Notes under the pieces: generated by a model | What the model was told of the DNA's origin: nothing | What the model saw: the letters and a program-made list of their open reading frames with translations, nothing else | Databases searched by the model: none | Program-made: the position numbers and the translations under genes | Shown here: positions 19,975 to 29,802 of the stretch, in pieces | Numbering within the stretch: position 1 is the first letter of the stretch | Layout of the letters: the number at the start of each line of letters is the position of its first letter | Virus record (IMG/VR): IMGVR_UViG_3300033984_000108 | Location: 1 to 29,825 of that record | Reading direction: 5' to 3' (one strand) | Length of the DNA stretch: 29,825 nt | Source of the DNA: a virus

Positions 19975-22598
19975 TGGAAAACTTTACATTTTATTTAAAC
20001 TTTAAGAATGATGCAACAGGCTTGATTGAAATAACCGAGCCTGTTAAATTCGATGGTGCAAGTTTCACAGTTGAACAGGATAAAACCAGATACGGAAGGG
20101 ATATAAGCTACGGAAATGAGGAAGTCAGTCTGGAGTTTTATGATGGCATTTTTGATAATGGTTTAACAATGGGTTTATTTAACTTATTGGATTATTATAA
20201 AACTTATGGTTTTGAAAGTGAGGTTGAATTTATATTGAAGAAAAACGGTGTAACTTTTACTGTTGGATTGTTAGATTTTCAAATGGCAAAGACTGACTTA
20301 CTTACTTATTTTGAATGTAAAGTAATTCAGGAAAATAACAGGGCAATAATAAATAGGCGAAGTGATATTAATGTTGATGTATTTAGTGATAAGGATTTGG
20401 ATTTAAACACAATTACACCGTTAACAACTGAAAATATACTATTAAAGGCAAAGCCATTATTTCAGGTAAGTGAGTGGGGAAGTTATGTTGAAAATTCTTT
20501 TTACCAACCTTTATACGGTCAGGATGCAGTTTTAATGAACATAACTGGAAATTTAAATAAATTTGCAATAGAAAACTCGTTTTCACCATTATTCCACAAA
20601 GAGTATGTTCCTTCATTGTCAGGTGATCCAGTTTATGAAACCTTAAGGGATGAATCAACAATTATAAGAGCAGCAGCAAATTTAACAAATATAAACATTA
20701 AGATTAAAAACTTAAATTTAAATGCAATTGCACAAAGTGCATTTTTTACAAAATTTTATTTCAGATTATATTATGGAACTTCTTATGTAGCTGGAAATTA
20801 CGAATATATTGATATTATTACGCCATTTGATTTAAATAGTTTTAATATAACAAATCAAGATTATACTATTAATATACCTTTTTTAGTTTCAAACTCAAAA
20901 GTTTGGATTAATTTACAAGTTTTCAATTTATATTCAACACCAGCGGGAACACCAGTTGACGCAGTTACAATTGATTTTAATTGTGAAAGCGTAACAATAG
21001 AAGCCACTTCAACTGCAATCGATAGTATTATAAAAGGAATTAGATACATTGATCTATTTAAACAAAATATAAAATCAATTTCAGGGTTATCAGTTGATGC
21101 GCCAAAATTTGATGTTGATGGTGAATTTTACGAACAATTTGCGTTTAATGGTAAATTAATCAGGCAATTTATAGACAGGCCGTTTTACGTTAGTTTTAAG
21201 GATTTAACCGAAGGTTTACAGGAAGTTAATGCAGACTATCAAATAAACCAAAATAATGTCTTTATAGGGCAATATAATGACTTTTATAATAATGTTGATT
21301 TGGGTGGATATTTACAAGCACCAGATACAGAATTTAATACAAATTTCAATGACAGATATACTATTAACGCTTTCAATTATTCTTATAAGACTTACGAACA
21401 AAATAGAGATGAAACTAACACAATTGATAGTATTCATACGGATGCGCAATTTTTAATGCCAAATAAACTCGTTGAAAATAATAAAAAAATAGAAGTAAAT
21501 CAAATTCGTGATCCGTTTAGTATTGAAAGCGCAAGGCGTCAAGGAATAAATACAAAAGAAACAACTTCTTTGGATAATGATGATAAAATATTTTTAATAG
21601 ATGTTTATCCATTGCCAAATGGTTCAATGGGTGGTTTTATTTCTTTTTTATTAATGAGGTTAAACGATGGTAAACTAGAAATATTAAATAATACTTTAAA
21701 CGGTGCTGCAATTCCTTTTAATTGGACTTTGTTAGGTTTTGTTGTTGGTTCTGATTTTGATATTGTTGACGGTGAAAATATAGGTAATTATACAGTATTT
21801 TCAATAAATGAAACAAGTGTATTTTTAACACCTATTGGATTTTCACCAAGTTTTGAAGGTGATGGGTTTATTAAAACAGAATTTCCGCTTAATAATGTAT
21901 CTTATGTAAATAGAACAAGTCAGGGTTTCACTGAAATACTTAATTTGTCAAGTGGCGACAATTATAGTAATTTAAGGTATTCAATTAAAAGAAATATGAA
22001 GTATTGGAGCAGTTATTTAAAGACAGCATCGAAATACAAACCAAGTGGAATAATACAAAATACCTTCTTTAAAAATAACGGTTTACTTTCAACAAAATAC
22101 GGACCAGAAACGGCATCAACTGTTGAGGGTGGCAATATTAATGTAACTGATTTAAGCGATGCAATTTTATCACCAATGTTTTATAAAACAAAAGTTGTGG
22201 CCGAATTTGAAACGGTTAAAACTTTACTCGATAATTTAGCCACTCAAAAAGGATTTATTAGGGTTGTTGACACTAATAACAGGGTTTTAAAAATACATCC
22301 AACTAAATTGGATTATGAATGGGTAACTAATTTATTAAAAATCGAAGGTGAGCAAAGAAATGAAAGCGACTTTGTAACTATTGATACAATAGGTACTGAA
22401 TTAATCAATATTAACGAGGTTGGCTATGATTCAATAATATTAAAACGTAACTGGTTTAAAATTGATGGTTTTTTTGTAACTTTGTACGATTTCAATAGTG
22501 TACCGTTAATTAATCCCACAAGGATAGAAAAAGTTAAGGTTAATGGTGTAGCATATACAAATGCAGTTAATTTAGCAGATGCAATAAATGGATTATAG
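19974..22598 (+). CDS. Baseplate / distal tail protein
   Basis: This 874-residue protein follows the tape measure, the position of distal tail and tail-associated baseplate proteins. The N-terminus (MENFTFYLNFKNDATGLIEI ... DKTRYGRDISYGNEEVSLEF) resembles the starts of Bacteroidetes phage tail proteins, with a strand-rich distal-tail-like character. The middle and end contain many Asn- and Tyr-rich segments (YTINAFNYSYKTYEQNRDET). It most likely forms the ring below the tail tube that joins it to the fibres. No peptidoglycan hydrolase motif was seen. The 3' end overlaps the next gene by 11 bases. Confidence 0.55.
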   Translation: MENFTFYLNFKNDATGLIEITEPVKFDGASFTVEQDKTRYGRDISYGNEEVSLEFYDGIFDNGLTMGLFNLLDYYKTYGFESEVEFILKKNGVTFTVGLLDFQMAKTDLLTYFECKVIQENNRAIINRRSDINVDVFSDKDLDLNTITPLTTENILLKAKPLFQVSEWGSYVENSFYQPLYGQDAVLMNITGNLNKFAIENSFSPLFHKEYVPSLSGDPVYETLRDESTIIRAAANLTNINIKIKNLNLNAIAQSAFFTKFYFRLYYGTSYVAGNYEYIDIITPFDLNSFNITNQDYTINIPFLVSNSKVWINLQVFNLYSTPAGTPVDAVTIDFNCESVTIEATSTAIDSIIKGIRYIDLFKQNIKSISGLSVDAPKFDVDGEFYEQFAFNGKLIRQFIDRPFYVSFKDLTEGLQEVNADYQINQNNVFIGQYNDFYNNVDLGGYLQAPDTEFNTNFNDRYTINAFNYSYKTYEQNRDETNTIDSIHTDAQFLMPNKLVENNKKIEVNQIRDPFSIESARRQGINTKETTSLDNDDKIFLIDVYPLPNGSMGGFISFLLMRLNDGKLEILNNTLNGAAIPFNWTLLGFVVGSDFDIVDGENIGNYTVFSINETSVFLTPIGFSPSFEGDGFIKTEFPLNNVSYVNRTSQGFTEILNLSSGDNYSNLRYSIKRNMKYWSSYLKTASKYKPSGIIQNTFFKNNGLLSTKYGPETASTVEGGNINVTDLSDAILSPMFYKTKVVAEFETVKTLLDNLATQKGFIRVVDTNNRVLKIHPTKLDYEWVTNLLKIEGEQRNESDFVTIDTIGTELININEVGYDSIILKRNWFKIDGFFVTLYDFNSVPLINPTRIEKVKVNGVAYTNAVNLADAINGL

Positions 22599-23733
22599 TT
22601 TTATAAAATTATCGAAAATACAAGATAGTGAAAATCCAAAAATTTCACAAATTAACTATTCAGATTGCGTTCAGTTATTACCTTCTGAAAGTTATTTGCA
22701 AATAAGTAACAACGCTGACGGAATTGCATTTGACAATGACTTTTCCGTTTTTGTTGTTGACTGTGATAATACGGAATTGGCTGACATAACCACAAATGTA
22801 TCTATATTTGAGTTTACTGATATTAATGGAGTTCACCAGATAGCATTTGAATTAAATTTTCTTACTGTTGATTTTGGATTTCAACCTGTTAGATTAAAAT
22901 TTGTTAAAACAACTGGTTCTGATATTTGGTATTCAAATGAAATATTAATAACAGAGGAAGCTGAAGAACAAACCACACGTTTTGACTATAAATCAAATGA
23001 TTATTTTCATGGAATATCTTATAATATAGTTGATTTTTATCAATCAATAAGGTTAAGATGCTTTTTTGATCGTTTGGATAGTGAAACAGAAGTAAAAGAC
23101 TACTATCAGATAAGCAAAGGTAATACAATCAGTACAAGGGCATTATTTAAAGAATTAAGCCAATATAAATTTGTAAATATAAATCCTTTTGTATTCAGAA
23201 GGATAAATATATTATTAATTCACGATATTATTTATATTGATGGATTGAGAATGACTAACAAAACAAATGTAAAAGGGTCGGAACGCTTAGGCTATTCTAA
23301 TTTATCAGAAGGAGAATTTTCTGCATACATAAACAACAGCGACCCTTTTAATTTTGATTATCAAATTTATGAAGGATTAAAAATTATAGAAAATAATCCT
23401 GTTGGCCAGATAAGTTTATACGAGTTTTTTAATGAAATTTCATTTTCTTTAAATAAACCAGTAACTTTAAATCCAATAGCATCACTAATTAATTTAAAAG
23501 ATGGCGATGGAAATATTTTATTTTCTTATGATTATTTAGATTTAACTTTTGATGGTATATATTATAATATAGATACAAGCGCATTCACACCAGCAATTGG
23601 AAGTTATACGGTTGAAATTCCAAAAGGTTTATTTTCCTCAACTTTACAAACAACAGATTTTTATTCATGGACTTTCAATATTGTTGTTGGTGATTATTCG
23701 GATTCAGATTACTCAATTGATTATTTAATATAA
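22588..23733 (+). CDS. Baseplate or tail tip protein
   Basis: This is a 381-residue protein with no enzyme motif. It starts MDYSFIKLSKIQDSENPKIS and is strand-rich with evenly spaced short domains, for example SDCVQLLPSESYLQISNNAD and the C-terminal GSYTVEIPKGLFSSTLQTTD. It overlaps the upstream 874-residue protein gene and precedes the fibre genes, so it probably belongs to the same baseplate complex or anchors the fibres. The pairing of a large and a mid-sized protein directly after the tape measure recurs in Flavobacterium phages in my memory, but the specific role is not established by the sequence. Confidence 0.5.
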   Translation: MDYSFIKLSKIQDSENPKISQINYSDCVQLLPSESYLQISNNADGIAFDNDFSVFVVDCDNTELADITTNVSIFEFTDINGVHQIAFELNFLTVDFGFQPVRLKFVKTTGSDIWYSNEILITEEAEEQTTRFDYKSNDYFHGISYNIVDFYQSIRLRCFFDRLDSETEVKDYYQISKGNTISTRALFKELSQYKFVNINPFVFRRINILLIHDIIYIDGLRMTNKTNVKGSERLGYSNLSEGEFSAYINNSDPFNFDYQIYEGLKIIENNPVGQISLYEFFNEISFSLNKPVTLNPIASLINLKDGDGNILFSYDYLDLTFDGIYYNIDTSAFTPAIGSYTVEIPKGLFSSTLQTTDFYSWTFNIVVGDYSDSDYSIDYLI

Positions 23734-23737
23734 AGAT

Positions 23738-24268
23738 ATGACACAAGCAGAATTAACGGAACTTATTAATGATAACATTAGAAATAAGACTCCCAAAGTA
23801 GTAAAAGTAGAACACGCAGATGTAGAACAAGAAATAACAGATACTTTGTTTGATAATGTAGATACATTGACAGCTGTTATAGGTGCATTAAATGATACAA
23901 TTACAGATATACAGGCTGTATTGGCGCTTAATAGTGGAGTTGTTAAAAGTATAAACATTGGATCTGGAACAGTTGGGGCAAGTAGTGCAACACAGGGCAA
24001 TATTTCAAGTTGTATTTTAAATGCTGTTGGATCAAATGGTAATACATACACCGTTACACTTACAAATGCAATGCCTACAACAAGTTACAGTGTATTTTTT
24101 ACTTTGGAATCAACAAGCGGTGATATGTTAGTTGATAACAATGCGTTAAGCGTAGTATTTAAACCTTTGACAACTACAACCTTCCAGTTTTCATTAGACG
24201 ATGTAACAAGCTCTGGAAGTGATTTAATTGATTTGCATTTAAAAGTTTATAATAATACAACTTACTAA
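23738..24268 (+). CDS. Small tail fibre or fibre-adaptor protein
   Basis: This 176-residue protein begins with a helical, possibly trimerising region (MTQAELTELINDNIRNKTPK, then VVKVEHADVEQEITDTLFDN and LTAVIGALNDTITDIQAVL). It continues with a beta-rich C-terminal region (SYSVFFTLESTSGDMLVDNN, TTFQFSLDDVTSSGSDLIDL). The layout of coiled-coil stalk followed by a beta head is that of short tail spikes or adaptors. It lies between the tail tip gene and the long fibre gene and is co-transcribed with both. Function is inferred. Confidence 0.5.
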   Translation: MTQAELTELINDNIRNKTPKVVKVEHADVEQEITDTLFDNVDTLTAVIGALNDTITDIQAVLALNSGVVKSINIGSGTVGASSATQGNISSCILNAVGSNGNTYTVTLTNAMPTTSYSVFFTLESTSGDMLVDNNALSVVFKPLTTTTFQFSLDDVTSSGSDLIDLHLKVYNNTTY

Positions 24269-24270
24269 AT

Positions 24271-27102
24271 ATGGCTACATTAGAAATAAGAAAAAAAAGT
24301 CTTAAAACGTGGCTACACGTTCCAAGTGATGCAGATAATTTTATTTTATCTAAATTCTATTGCAAAACGAATGCTGGCACATTTAAAATTGTTGAAGAAA
24401 GCGGAAGTAATAGAAGGGAATATTCATATACTGATATCACAGTTTATGACGATACAGATATAGGAACGCCAGAAACATTCGCAAGCGCTCAGGCTTTAAT
24501 GTTAAGACTGGAAGTTCTGAAATACACGGGTTTTAATAGGGATGGGGACATCCCAACTTCGTATATTGAAAGTGTTGTAGCGGGTACAAATATAACTATA
24601 GACGATACTGATCCTTTAAATCCAATTATTTCAAGTACTGGCGGTGGTGGAGGTTCGCAAACTTTAGCCGATACTTTAATATTAGGCAATACTACAGACG
24701 GCGAAAATATTTTCATTAGTGATGGTGATGAAATTAGTTTTGACAATGGATCAAGAATAAGAAAGGGTTTAACCGATGCTGGGAATGGCGGTGCAAAAGG
24801 TGTGGCATTAGTTTGCTCATTAGATTACGAGTTGAAATGGGAAGCTGGTCGTTTATATGTAATGCAACAAGATGGTTTTACTATTCGTGAAGTATCTAAC
24901 AATTTTACAATTACACCAACTGCTACAGACGATATAAGTAAAGGATTTGTAGTTGGTTCACGTTGGATTTTAGACGATGGCGATTTATACATTTGTACCG
25001 ACAACACAAGTACGGCTGCTGTTTGGGAATTACAAACAGCGGTTACAAGCGTAGGCTTAACAATGCCGAGCGCTTTTACTGTTACAAATAGCCCAATAAC
25101 ATCGAGCGGTGATATTGCAGTAACAGGCGCTGGATTAGCTTCTCAATATGTAAGAGGTGACGGTGCATTGGCTAATTTTCCAACTTCAGGTGGTGTCGGT
25201 TCAAGTGTTAATTATTATCTAAACGGCGGAACAAGTCAAGGTACTTTTGGCGGAACAACTTATTATGAATTTAGTAAAACGGCTGTAATAGGAACGGGAG
25301 TTGATTTTAGTAGAGGTACAAATGGTTATATTGCTTCATTCATAACCGATGTAGCAGACCCTTCGTTGTTACTTATTCCTGCTGGTAATTGGAATTTAGA
25401 ATTTTTCTTTTCTTCAAGTTCGGCTGGCGGTTCACCTTCATTTTACGCTGAATTGTACAAATACGACGGAACTACATTTACTTTAATTTCTAGTGGTTCG
25501 GCAGTTCCTGAAGGAATAACAAATGGAACAACTATTGATGCTTATTTTACAGCATTAGCAGTACCCGAAACGGTATTAACAGTTAATGACAGATTAGCTA
25601 TAAGAGTGTATATAAATGCTTCAAGTAAAACAATTACACTACATACACAAAACGGTCATCTTTGCGAAGTAATTACAACTTTTTCAACTGGATTAACTGC
25701 GCTAAATGGTTTAACAAATCAGGTGCAATATTTCGCAACAGGAACAACAGGCGCTGACTTTGGAATTAGTTCGGCAACAGATACGCACACTTTTAATTTG
25801 CCAACTGCAAGTGCAACTAATAGAGGGGCTTTAAGTTCGGCAAATTGGAGTACATTTAACGGAAAACAAGATGCTTTAGTTTCAGGCACAAACATTAAAA
25901 CAATTAATGGTAATAGTGTTTTAGGTTCGGGTAATTTATTGTTAGGTGTACCATTAACAAGGCAAGAATTTAGTTTTTCAGGCGCTCAAACTTTTACACT
26001 TTTTGGCACTCCTTCTGATATTTATGCTGTTTTTGTTAATGGTCAGGAACTTAATAGCAGTCAATATTTTTTTGTAACTACAACATTAACAATATCAGAT
26101 ACTTTACAAACTGGTGATAAAATAAACATTCTTTATACACCTACAAGTGTTGGAGTTTTAGAATATTATACAAAAGCGCAAATTGACGGTTTTTTGACAA
26201 ATTCAAATATTGAGTCAATTATCGGTCAGGCTTCGGGTGTTAATAGTGGATATTTAAGTTTCACAGATTGGCTTGATTTTGATGCCAAACAAGATACAAT
26301 AACGCTAACGACAAACAATTTCAGCGGTGTAGCTACATTAATAGGAACTACATTAAATATACCTAATTACGATGGCTTTATTCCTAAATTAAGAGGACAC
26401 GAAACATTCAGAGGGGTTAATTATTCAAACAATTCAACAACAGAAGTTGCAAGTGGGGGAATTGTTATGGCAACAACAGGTTCAACAATTGCCAGAGCAG
26501 TATCATCAACAAATTACGCAAGTAAACAAGTGCGTAAAGGATTTTACGGTTCTGTTGTTTCAACTGGTCGTTATACAGGAACAAGAGGTTCGGCTTTATT
26601 ATGGTATTTAGGTGGCGGTTTTAAATACGTTTGCGATGTTTATATTTCTGATACTGCTTATGGTTCAGGATGTAGACAATTTTACGGAATGGCTGGTCAA
26701 ACAACAGATTTGGCCTACAGTGATTCTGTTTTAGTTTCATCATTAACAAATATAATTGGTGTTGGTTCTGATGCTTCAGACACTAATTTACAAGTATTTC
26801 ACAATGACGGAACAGGAACGGCAACAAAGATTGATTTGGGTGTAAACTTTCCAGCAAATAGAACAGCTGGAGCAGCATTAACTACTGTTTATTCAATTGA
26901 GTTATATAATGATTCAGAAAGTACAGACGTTAAATATTGCGTAAGAAATAAAGAAACAGGAGATATTGCAATGGGTACAATTACAACAAATTTACCTTTA
27001 CATACGCAAGGATTGAATTTCTTTGCTTCTCGTTGTATGGGTGCTGGAGTAACTAACACAGGGCAATTTGATTTATTAACATTAGGAACTTATTCTTTAT
27101 AA
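24271..27102 (+). CDS. Long tail fibre protein
   Basis: This 943-residue protein is the largest in the window. The N-terminus (MATLEIRKKSLKTWLHVPSD) probably attaches to the baseplate. A GGGG hinge at about 127-130 and strand-rich segments follow. WSTFNGKQDALVSGTNIKTI (about 526-545) and WLDFDAKQDTITL (about 668-680) are related stalk modules built on the FxxKQD core, common in fibres. Residues 700-943 form a distinct Ser/Thr/Gly-rich globular end with cysteines in CRQFYGM and SRCMGAG, which is the likely receptor-binding part. Its size, position and repeats support a fibre role. Receptor unknown. Confidence 0.7.
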   Translation: MATLEIRKKSLKTWLHVPSDADNFILSKFYCKTNAGTFKIVEESGSNRREYSYTDITVYDDTDIGTPETFASAQALMLRLEVLKYTGFNRDGDIPTSYIESVVAGTNITIDDTDPLNPIISSTGGGGGSQTLADTLILGNTTDGENIFISDGDEISFDNGSRIRKGLTDAGNGGAKGVALVCSLDYELKWEAGRLYVMQQDGFTIREVSNNFTITPTATDDISKGFVVGSRWILDDGDLYICTDNTSTAAVWELQTAVTSVGLTMPSAFTVTNSPITSSGDIAVTGAGLASQYVRGDGALANFPTSGGVGSSVNYYLNGGTSQGTFGGTTYYEFSKTAVIGTGVDFSRGTNGYIASFITDVADPSLLLIPAGNWNLEFFFSSSSAGGSPSFYAELYKYDGTTFTLISSGSAVPEGITNGTTIDAYFTALAVPETVLTVNDRLAIRVYINASSKTITLHTQNGHLCEVITTFSTGLTALNGLTNQVQYFATGTTGADFGISSATDTHTFNLPTASATNRGALSSANWSTFNGKQDALVSGTNIKTINGNSVLGSGNLLLGVPLTRQEFSFSGAQTFTLFGTPSDIYAVFVNGQELNSSQYFFVTTTLTISDTLQTGDKINILYTPTSVGVLEYYTKAQIDGFLTNSNIESIIGQASGVNSGYLSFTDWLDFDAKQDTITLTTNNFSGVATLIGTTLNIPNYDGFIPKLRGHETFRGVNYSNNSTTEVASGGIVMATTGSTIARAVSSTNYASKQVRKGFYGSVVSTGRYTGTRGSALLWYLGGGFKYVCDVYISDTAYGSGCRQFYGMAGQTTDLAYSDSVLVSSLTNIIGVGSDASDTNLQVFHNDGTGTATKIDLGVNFPANRTAGAALTTVYSIELYNDSESTDVKYCVRNKETGDIAMGTITTNLPLHTQGLNFFASRCMGAGVTNTGQFDLLTLGTYSL

Positions 27103-27103
27103 T

Positions 27104-27328
27104 ATGACACAATTCACACTACAAAGCCAAAACATTACTTTGGATGATTTAAAAATAAATGTTAGATTATTTCCAACAGATTTAGAATTGATAAACATAA
27201 TTGACACGCACAGAACCTATAATAATTTAGCGGATGCAATTGCTGACTTAAGTAGTTTTATTGCTGAAATGACACCTATATTGTACGAGAACTTAAATCC
27301 TGAAACAAAATCTAATTATTATTTATAA
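27104..27328 (+). CDS. Small tail-region protein
   Basis: This 74-residue protein, MTQFTLQSQNITLDDLKINV onward, contains a helix (NLADAIADLSSFIAEMTPIL). It starts one base after the fibre stop and its own stop shares a base with the next start (TAATG). It may be a fibre chaperone or a small structural part; the sequence does not decide. Confidence 0.5.
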   Translation: MTQFTLQSQNITLDDLKINVRLFPTDLELINIIDTHRTYNNLADAIADLSSFIAEMTPILYENLNPETKSNYYL

Positions 27329-27684
27329 TGATATCAACAAAACTAATATCAAGAGAACAATTAGACTTAAATGCTAATGTACAAACCGTTACAAGTTCGG
27401 CAACGGTTACACCAACAAGCGCAAATGATTTGGTAGTTATTACTGCTCAAGCTGTTGGTTTAACTATTGCAAATCCTACAGGCACAATGGTACAAGGTCA
27501 GGCTTTAATGATTAGAATTAAAGACAATGGAACGGCAAGGAGTATTGCTTTTGGCACTAATTACAGAGCGTTAGGAATAACACTACCAACTACAACCGTA
27601 GTAAATAAGACTTTGTATTTAGGTATGATTTGGAACTCTACAGATACAAAATTTGATGTTGTTGGATTAAATCAGGAGGCATAA
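27328..27684 (+). CDS. Small beta-rich tail / receptor-binding accessory protein
   Basis: This 118-residue protein has alternating strands (ATVTPTSANDLVVITAQAVG, then QALMIRIKDNGTARSIAFGT) and ends TLYLGMIWNSTDTKFDVVG. This module type recurs as a domain at the ends of many phage fibre proteins, where it forms a compact beta fold. Here it stands as a separate gene. It is translationally coupled to its neighbours by TAATG at both ends. A role in fibre assembly or receptor contact is likely, but the receptor is unknown. Confidence 0.55.
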   Translation: MISTKLISREQLDLNANVQTVTSSATVTPTSANDLVVITAQAVGLTIANPTGTMVQGQALMIRIKDNGTARSIAFGTNYRALGITLPTTTVVNKTLYLGMIWNSTDTKFDVVGLNQEA

Positions 27685-28490
27685 TGTATTATTCATTAAT
27701 TAGTTCGATGGGCAAAGGGTTATCAGATGCGCAAAAATTTATTTTAGCCGCAGGAATAACAGACGCAACGCAAAAAAGCGCAATTAATACCTTAGTTGAT
27801 GATTTAAAATTTTATGGTTTATGGAGTAAAATGAAAGCCATTTATCCAATGGTTGGAGGAACTGCTACTACTCATCAATATAATCTAAAAGATCCAAGAG
27901 ATTTAGATGCTGCATTTCGATTAAAGTTTTTTGGAGGTTGGAATCATTCAAGCGGTGGAGCTTTACCAAATGGTATATCTTATTCAGATACTTTTTTTAA
28001 CCCAGTATCTCAATCTAGTGCGCAAAATTCATTTTTTCTGTCAGTATATAGTAGAACAAATTCAAATATTGGTTTTCCTTATGATATAGGTAATGCTGAT
28101 AGTTGGGGCTCAGGAACTAAATTTACTGGTATTATTACAAGATATAATAACGGAAATAGATATATTTCAGTTTGCGACGCTTATTCTAGTGCGAATGGCG
28201 AAACAGATTCAAGGGCTTTTTATTGCGGAGGTACTAATGGCAGTTCAAATCAAAGATTATATAGAAATGGTACAAGTGTTTTAAGCGGAACTTCTCAACA
28301 GAGTGGCTTTTCTAATTGTAATATATATATTAGTGCTGTAAATTCATTATTAAGCGTACCAGCTGCAAATGGTTACTCTAATAAACAATTGGCATTTGCT
28401 TCATTAAGCGATGGATTATCAGCAACGGAATCGGCTAATTTTTACACAGCCGTACAAGCATTTCAAACAACTTTATCTCGCCAAGTTTAA
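27684..28490 (+). CDS. Receptor-binding or tail spike protein, probable lectin-like fold
   Basis: This 268-residue protein begins with a helical part (MYYSLISSMGKGLSDAQKFI, then TQKSAINTLVDDLKFYGLW). From residue 54 there is a Gly/Ser/Asn-rich beta region with KAIYPMVGGTATTHQYNLKD and FRLKFFGGWNHSSGGALPNG, a type I associate with Flavobacteria phage and prophage tail ends. The body resembles a jelly-roll or lectin-like binding domain, suggesting host glycan recognition. It closes the fibre cluster. An AGGAGG at 27674-27679 precedes its ATG, but it also encodes the upstream protein's last residues. Function is inferred. Confidence 0.55.
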   Translation: MYYSLISSMGKGLSDAQKFILAAGITDATQKSAINTLVDDLKFYGLWSKMKAIYPMVGGTATTHQYNLKDPRDLDAAFRLKFFGGWNHSSGGALPNGISYSDTFFNPVSQSSAQNSFFLSVYSRTNSNIGFPYDIGNADSWGSGTKFTGIITRYNNGNRYISVCDAYSSANGETDSRAFYCGGTNGSSNQRLYRNGTSVLSGTSQQSGFSNCNIYISAVNSLLSVPAANGYSNKQLAFASLSDGLSATESANFYTAVQAFQTTLSRQV

Positions 28491-28492
28491 TT

Positions 28493-28702
28493 ATGGAAGT
28501 ATATAAATTAACAATAGAACAAAAACAAGCTTTAAACGGTCAAACTTATGACGGTTTGCAATATTTTAACCCAACTTTAGATGCTGACAATAATTGGTTT
28601 ATTTCAATTGAGGAGGTAAACGGTTGTACGAATGAGTTATTACAATGGGTTAAAGATTTGCCTTTAATTACTTACAACCCTATAATATATGAACGTTTTT
28701 AA
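28493..28702 (+). CDS. Small protein between fibre and lysis genes
   Basis: This 69-residue acidic protein, MEVYKLTIEQKQALNGQTYD to ITYNPIIYERF, has the residues DADNNWFISIEEVNGC in the centre. It sits two bases after the spike gene, and its stop shares a base with the holin-like gene start (TAATG at 28700). Small proteins in this position often assist fibre assembly. No domain recognised. Confidence 0.5.
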   Translation: MEVYKLTIEQKQALNGQTYDGLQYFNPTLDADNNWFISIEEVNGCTNELLQWVKDLPLITYNPIIYERF

Positions 28703-28887
28703 TGAAAAATAAAATATTAAATGTAGTAACTACTATAATCGGAATTTGCATTTTATTTTTACAAGTATGGAAATATTACAGCCATACTTTAAATTTATCA
28801 TTTAATGAGGTTATTTTAACCATCATTGCATTATTATTGTTAAAAGACCCAAATAAATTAATTAACTTTGTAAAAACAAAATTATAA
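28702..28887 (+). CDS. Holin candidate with two membrane segments
   Basis: This 61-residue protein has two hydrophobic helices, about residues 7-23 (NVVTTIIGICILFLQVW) and 36-49 (EVILTIIALLLLKD), and a basic C-terminus (NKLINFVKTKL). Size, topology and a place two genes before the endolysin fit a holin, which forms membrane holes so the endolysin can reach the wall. Class cannot be settled from the sequence alone. The gene is coupled to the upstream one by TAATG. Confidence 0.6.
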   Translation: MKNKILNVVTTIIGICILFLQVWKYYSHTLNLSFNEVILTIIALLLLKDPNKLINFVKTKL

Positions 28888-28889
28888 TA

Positions 28890-29150
28890 ATGGATTATAT
28901 AAGCATAATAATAGGATCTTTACCAATGATTGGAACAATTGTAGGTATTTATATCAAAATGAACAATGTTATAATCCGTCAAGATATGAAAATTGAACAT
29001 TTAGAAATGAAAATAAATGAAATACAAGTAAATGCCGAAAAATTGAATAATATTCTATTTAAGAAGCTTGAAGAAATGGATAAGAAAATGGATGATGTAA
29101 GGATGCACGCTTTTAGTTGTATTAATTTTAAAACTAATAAGAATGGATAA
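28890..29150 (+). CDS. Membrane protein with coiled coil, second lysis candidate
   Basis: This 86-residue protein has one N-terminal membrane helix (ISIIIGSLPMIGTIVGIYI, about 4-22) followed by a long charged coiled coil (QDMKIEHLEMKINEIQVNAE, then LEEMDKKMDDV). This layout is like XhlA-type holin partners or anchored lysis regulators. It lies between the holin candidate and the endolysin and overlaps the endolysin start by 8 bases. A spanin role would need a signal sequence or lipobox, which is absent. Confidence 0.55.
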   Translation: MDYISIIIGSLPMIGTIVGIYIKMNNVIIRQDMKIEHLEMKINEIQVNAEKLNNILFKKLEEMDKKMDDVRMHAFSCINFKTNKNG

Positions 29151-29619
29151 AATCAGTTTAAACAGAATCGAAAAAGCGCATCCTAAAATTAGAGAAGAAT
29201 TAAGCGTATATTATAGAGAATGTAACAACTTACTTCCTAAACACGTTAGGCTTCGTTTTAGCCACGTTTTTAGAAGCCCACAAGAGCAAAGAGAATTGTT
29301 TTTAAAACGTCCTAAAGTAACTAACGCTGATAAATTTCAAAGTATGCATAATTACGGTTTGGCTTTTGATGTGGTTTTATTATATGATAAAAACGGTGAT
29401 GGTAATTTTGAAACAGCAAGCTGGGAAATTGATGAACACTGGGAACGAGTGATAACATATTTTAAGAGCAAAGGATATCAATGGGGCGGTGATTGGAAAA
29501 CATTTAAAGATAAACCACACTTTGAGAAAAACTTCGGCTTTGATTGGAAAACATTAAAAAGCAGATTTGATAAAGGAATAATTATAAATGACAACGGAAT
29601 TACATACCCTAAAATATAA
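29143..29619 (+). CDS. M15-family peptidase endolysin
   Basis: This 158-residue protein matches the M15 (VanY/L-alanyl-D-glutamate peptidase) family. The zinc ligands and catalytic surroundings are MHNYGLAFDVVL (H69, D76) and GGDWKTFKDKPHFE (H126, with D117 nearby). RSPQEQRELFLKRP (44-57) is the usual motif before the active site. It cuts peptide crosslinks or stems of peptidoglycan at the end of infection. No signal peptide is seen, so it depends on the holin candidate for release. Length is close to the T5 endolysin type. It is the only wall hydrolase in the window. Confidence 0.9.
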   Translation: MDKISLNRIEKAHPKIREELSVYYRECNNLLPKHVRLRFSHVFRSPQEQRELFLKRPKVTNADKFQSMHNYGLAFDVVLLYDKNGDGNFETASWEIDEHWERVITYFKSKGYQWGGDWKTFKDKPHFEKNFGFDWKTLKSRFDKGIIINDNGITYPKI

Positions 29620-29623
29620 TAAA

Positions 29624-29785
29624 ATGGAAAAAAAAGATTTGATTAATTTAGCACTTAAAGAAGTAGCTATTAAATACAGCGAAAGTCCAGCAACAACAAA
29701 CGCTGGAAGATGGTTAAGGTTAATTGTAAAGTATTTACCGACTGATTTAATTGTTAAAGCTTTTGCGCATAAATTGAGTAGGTAA
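29624..29785 (+). CDS. Small protein after the endolysin
   Basis: This is a 53-residue protein. Start placed at 29624 (MEKKDLINLALKEVAIKYSE), five bases after the endolysin stop; an in-frame ATG at 29588 would add 12 residues inside the endolysin gene. It is helical and basic with a short hydrophobic run (WLRLIVKYLPTDLIVKAF), possibly membrane-associated. No family recognised. It is the last gene of the lysis operon before the terminator. Confidence 0.55.
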   Translation: MEKKDLINLALKEVAIKYSESPATTNAGRWLRLIVKYLPTDLIVKAFAHKLSR

Positions 29786-29802
29786 TTTAAAAAAAAGTTT
29801 AG

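Noticed and set aside
27674-27679. AGGAGG as a Shine-Dalgarno site for the spike gene
   Set aside because: The bases encode Gln-Glu at the end of the previous protein, no other gene here uses such a site, and Flavobacteria rarely do. Coupling by the overlapping stop and start is enough.
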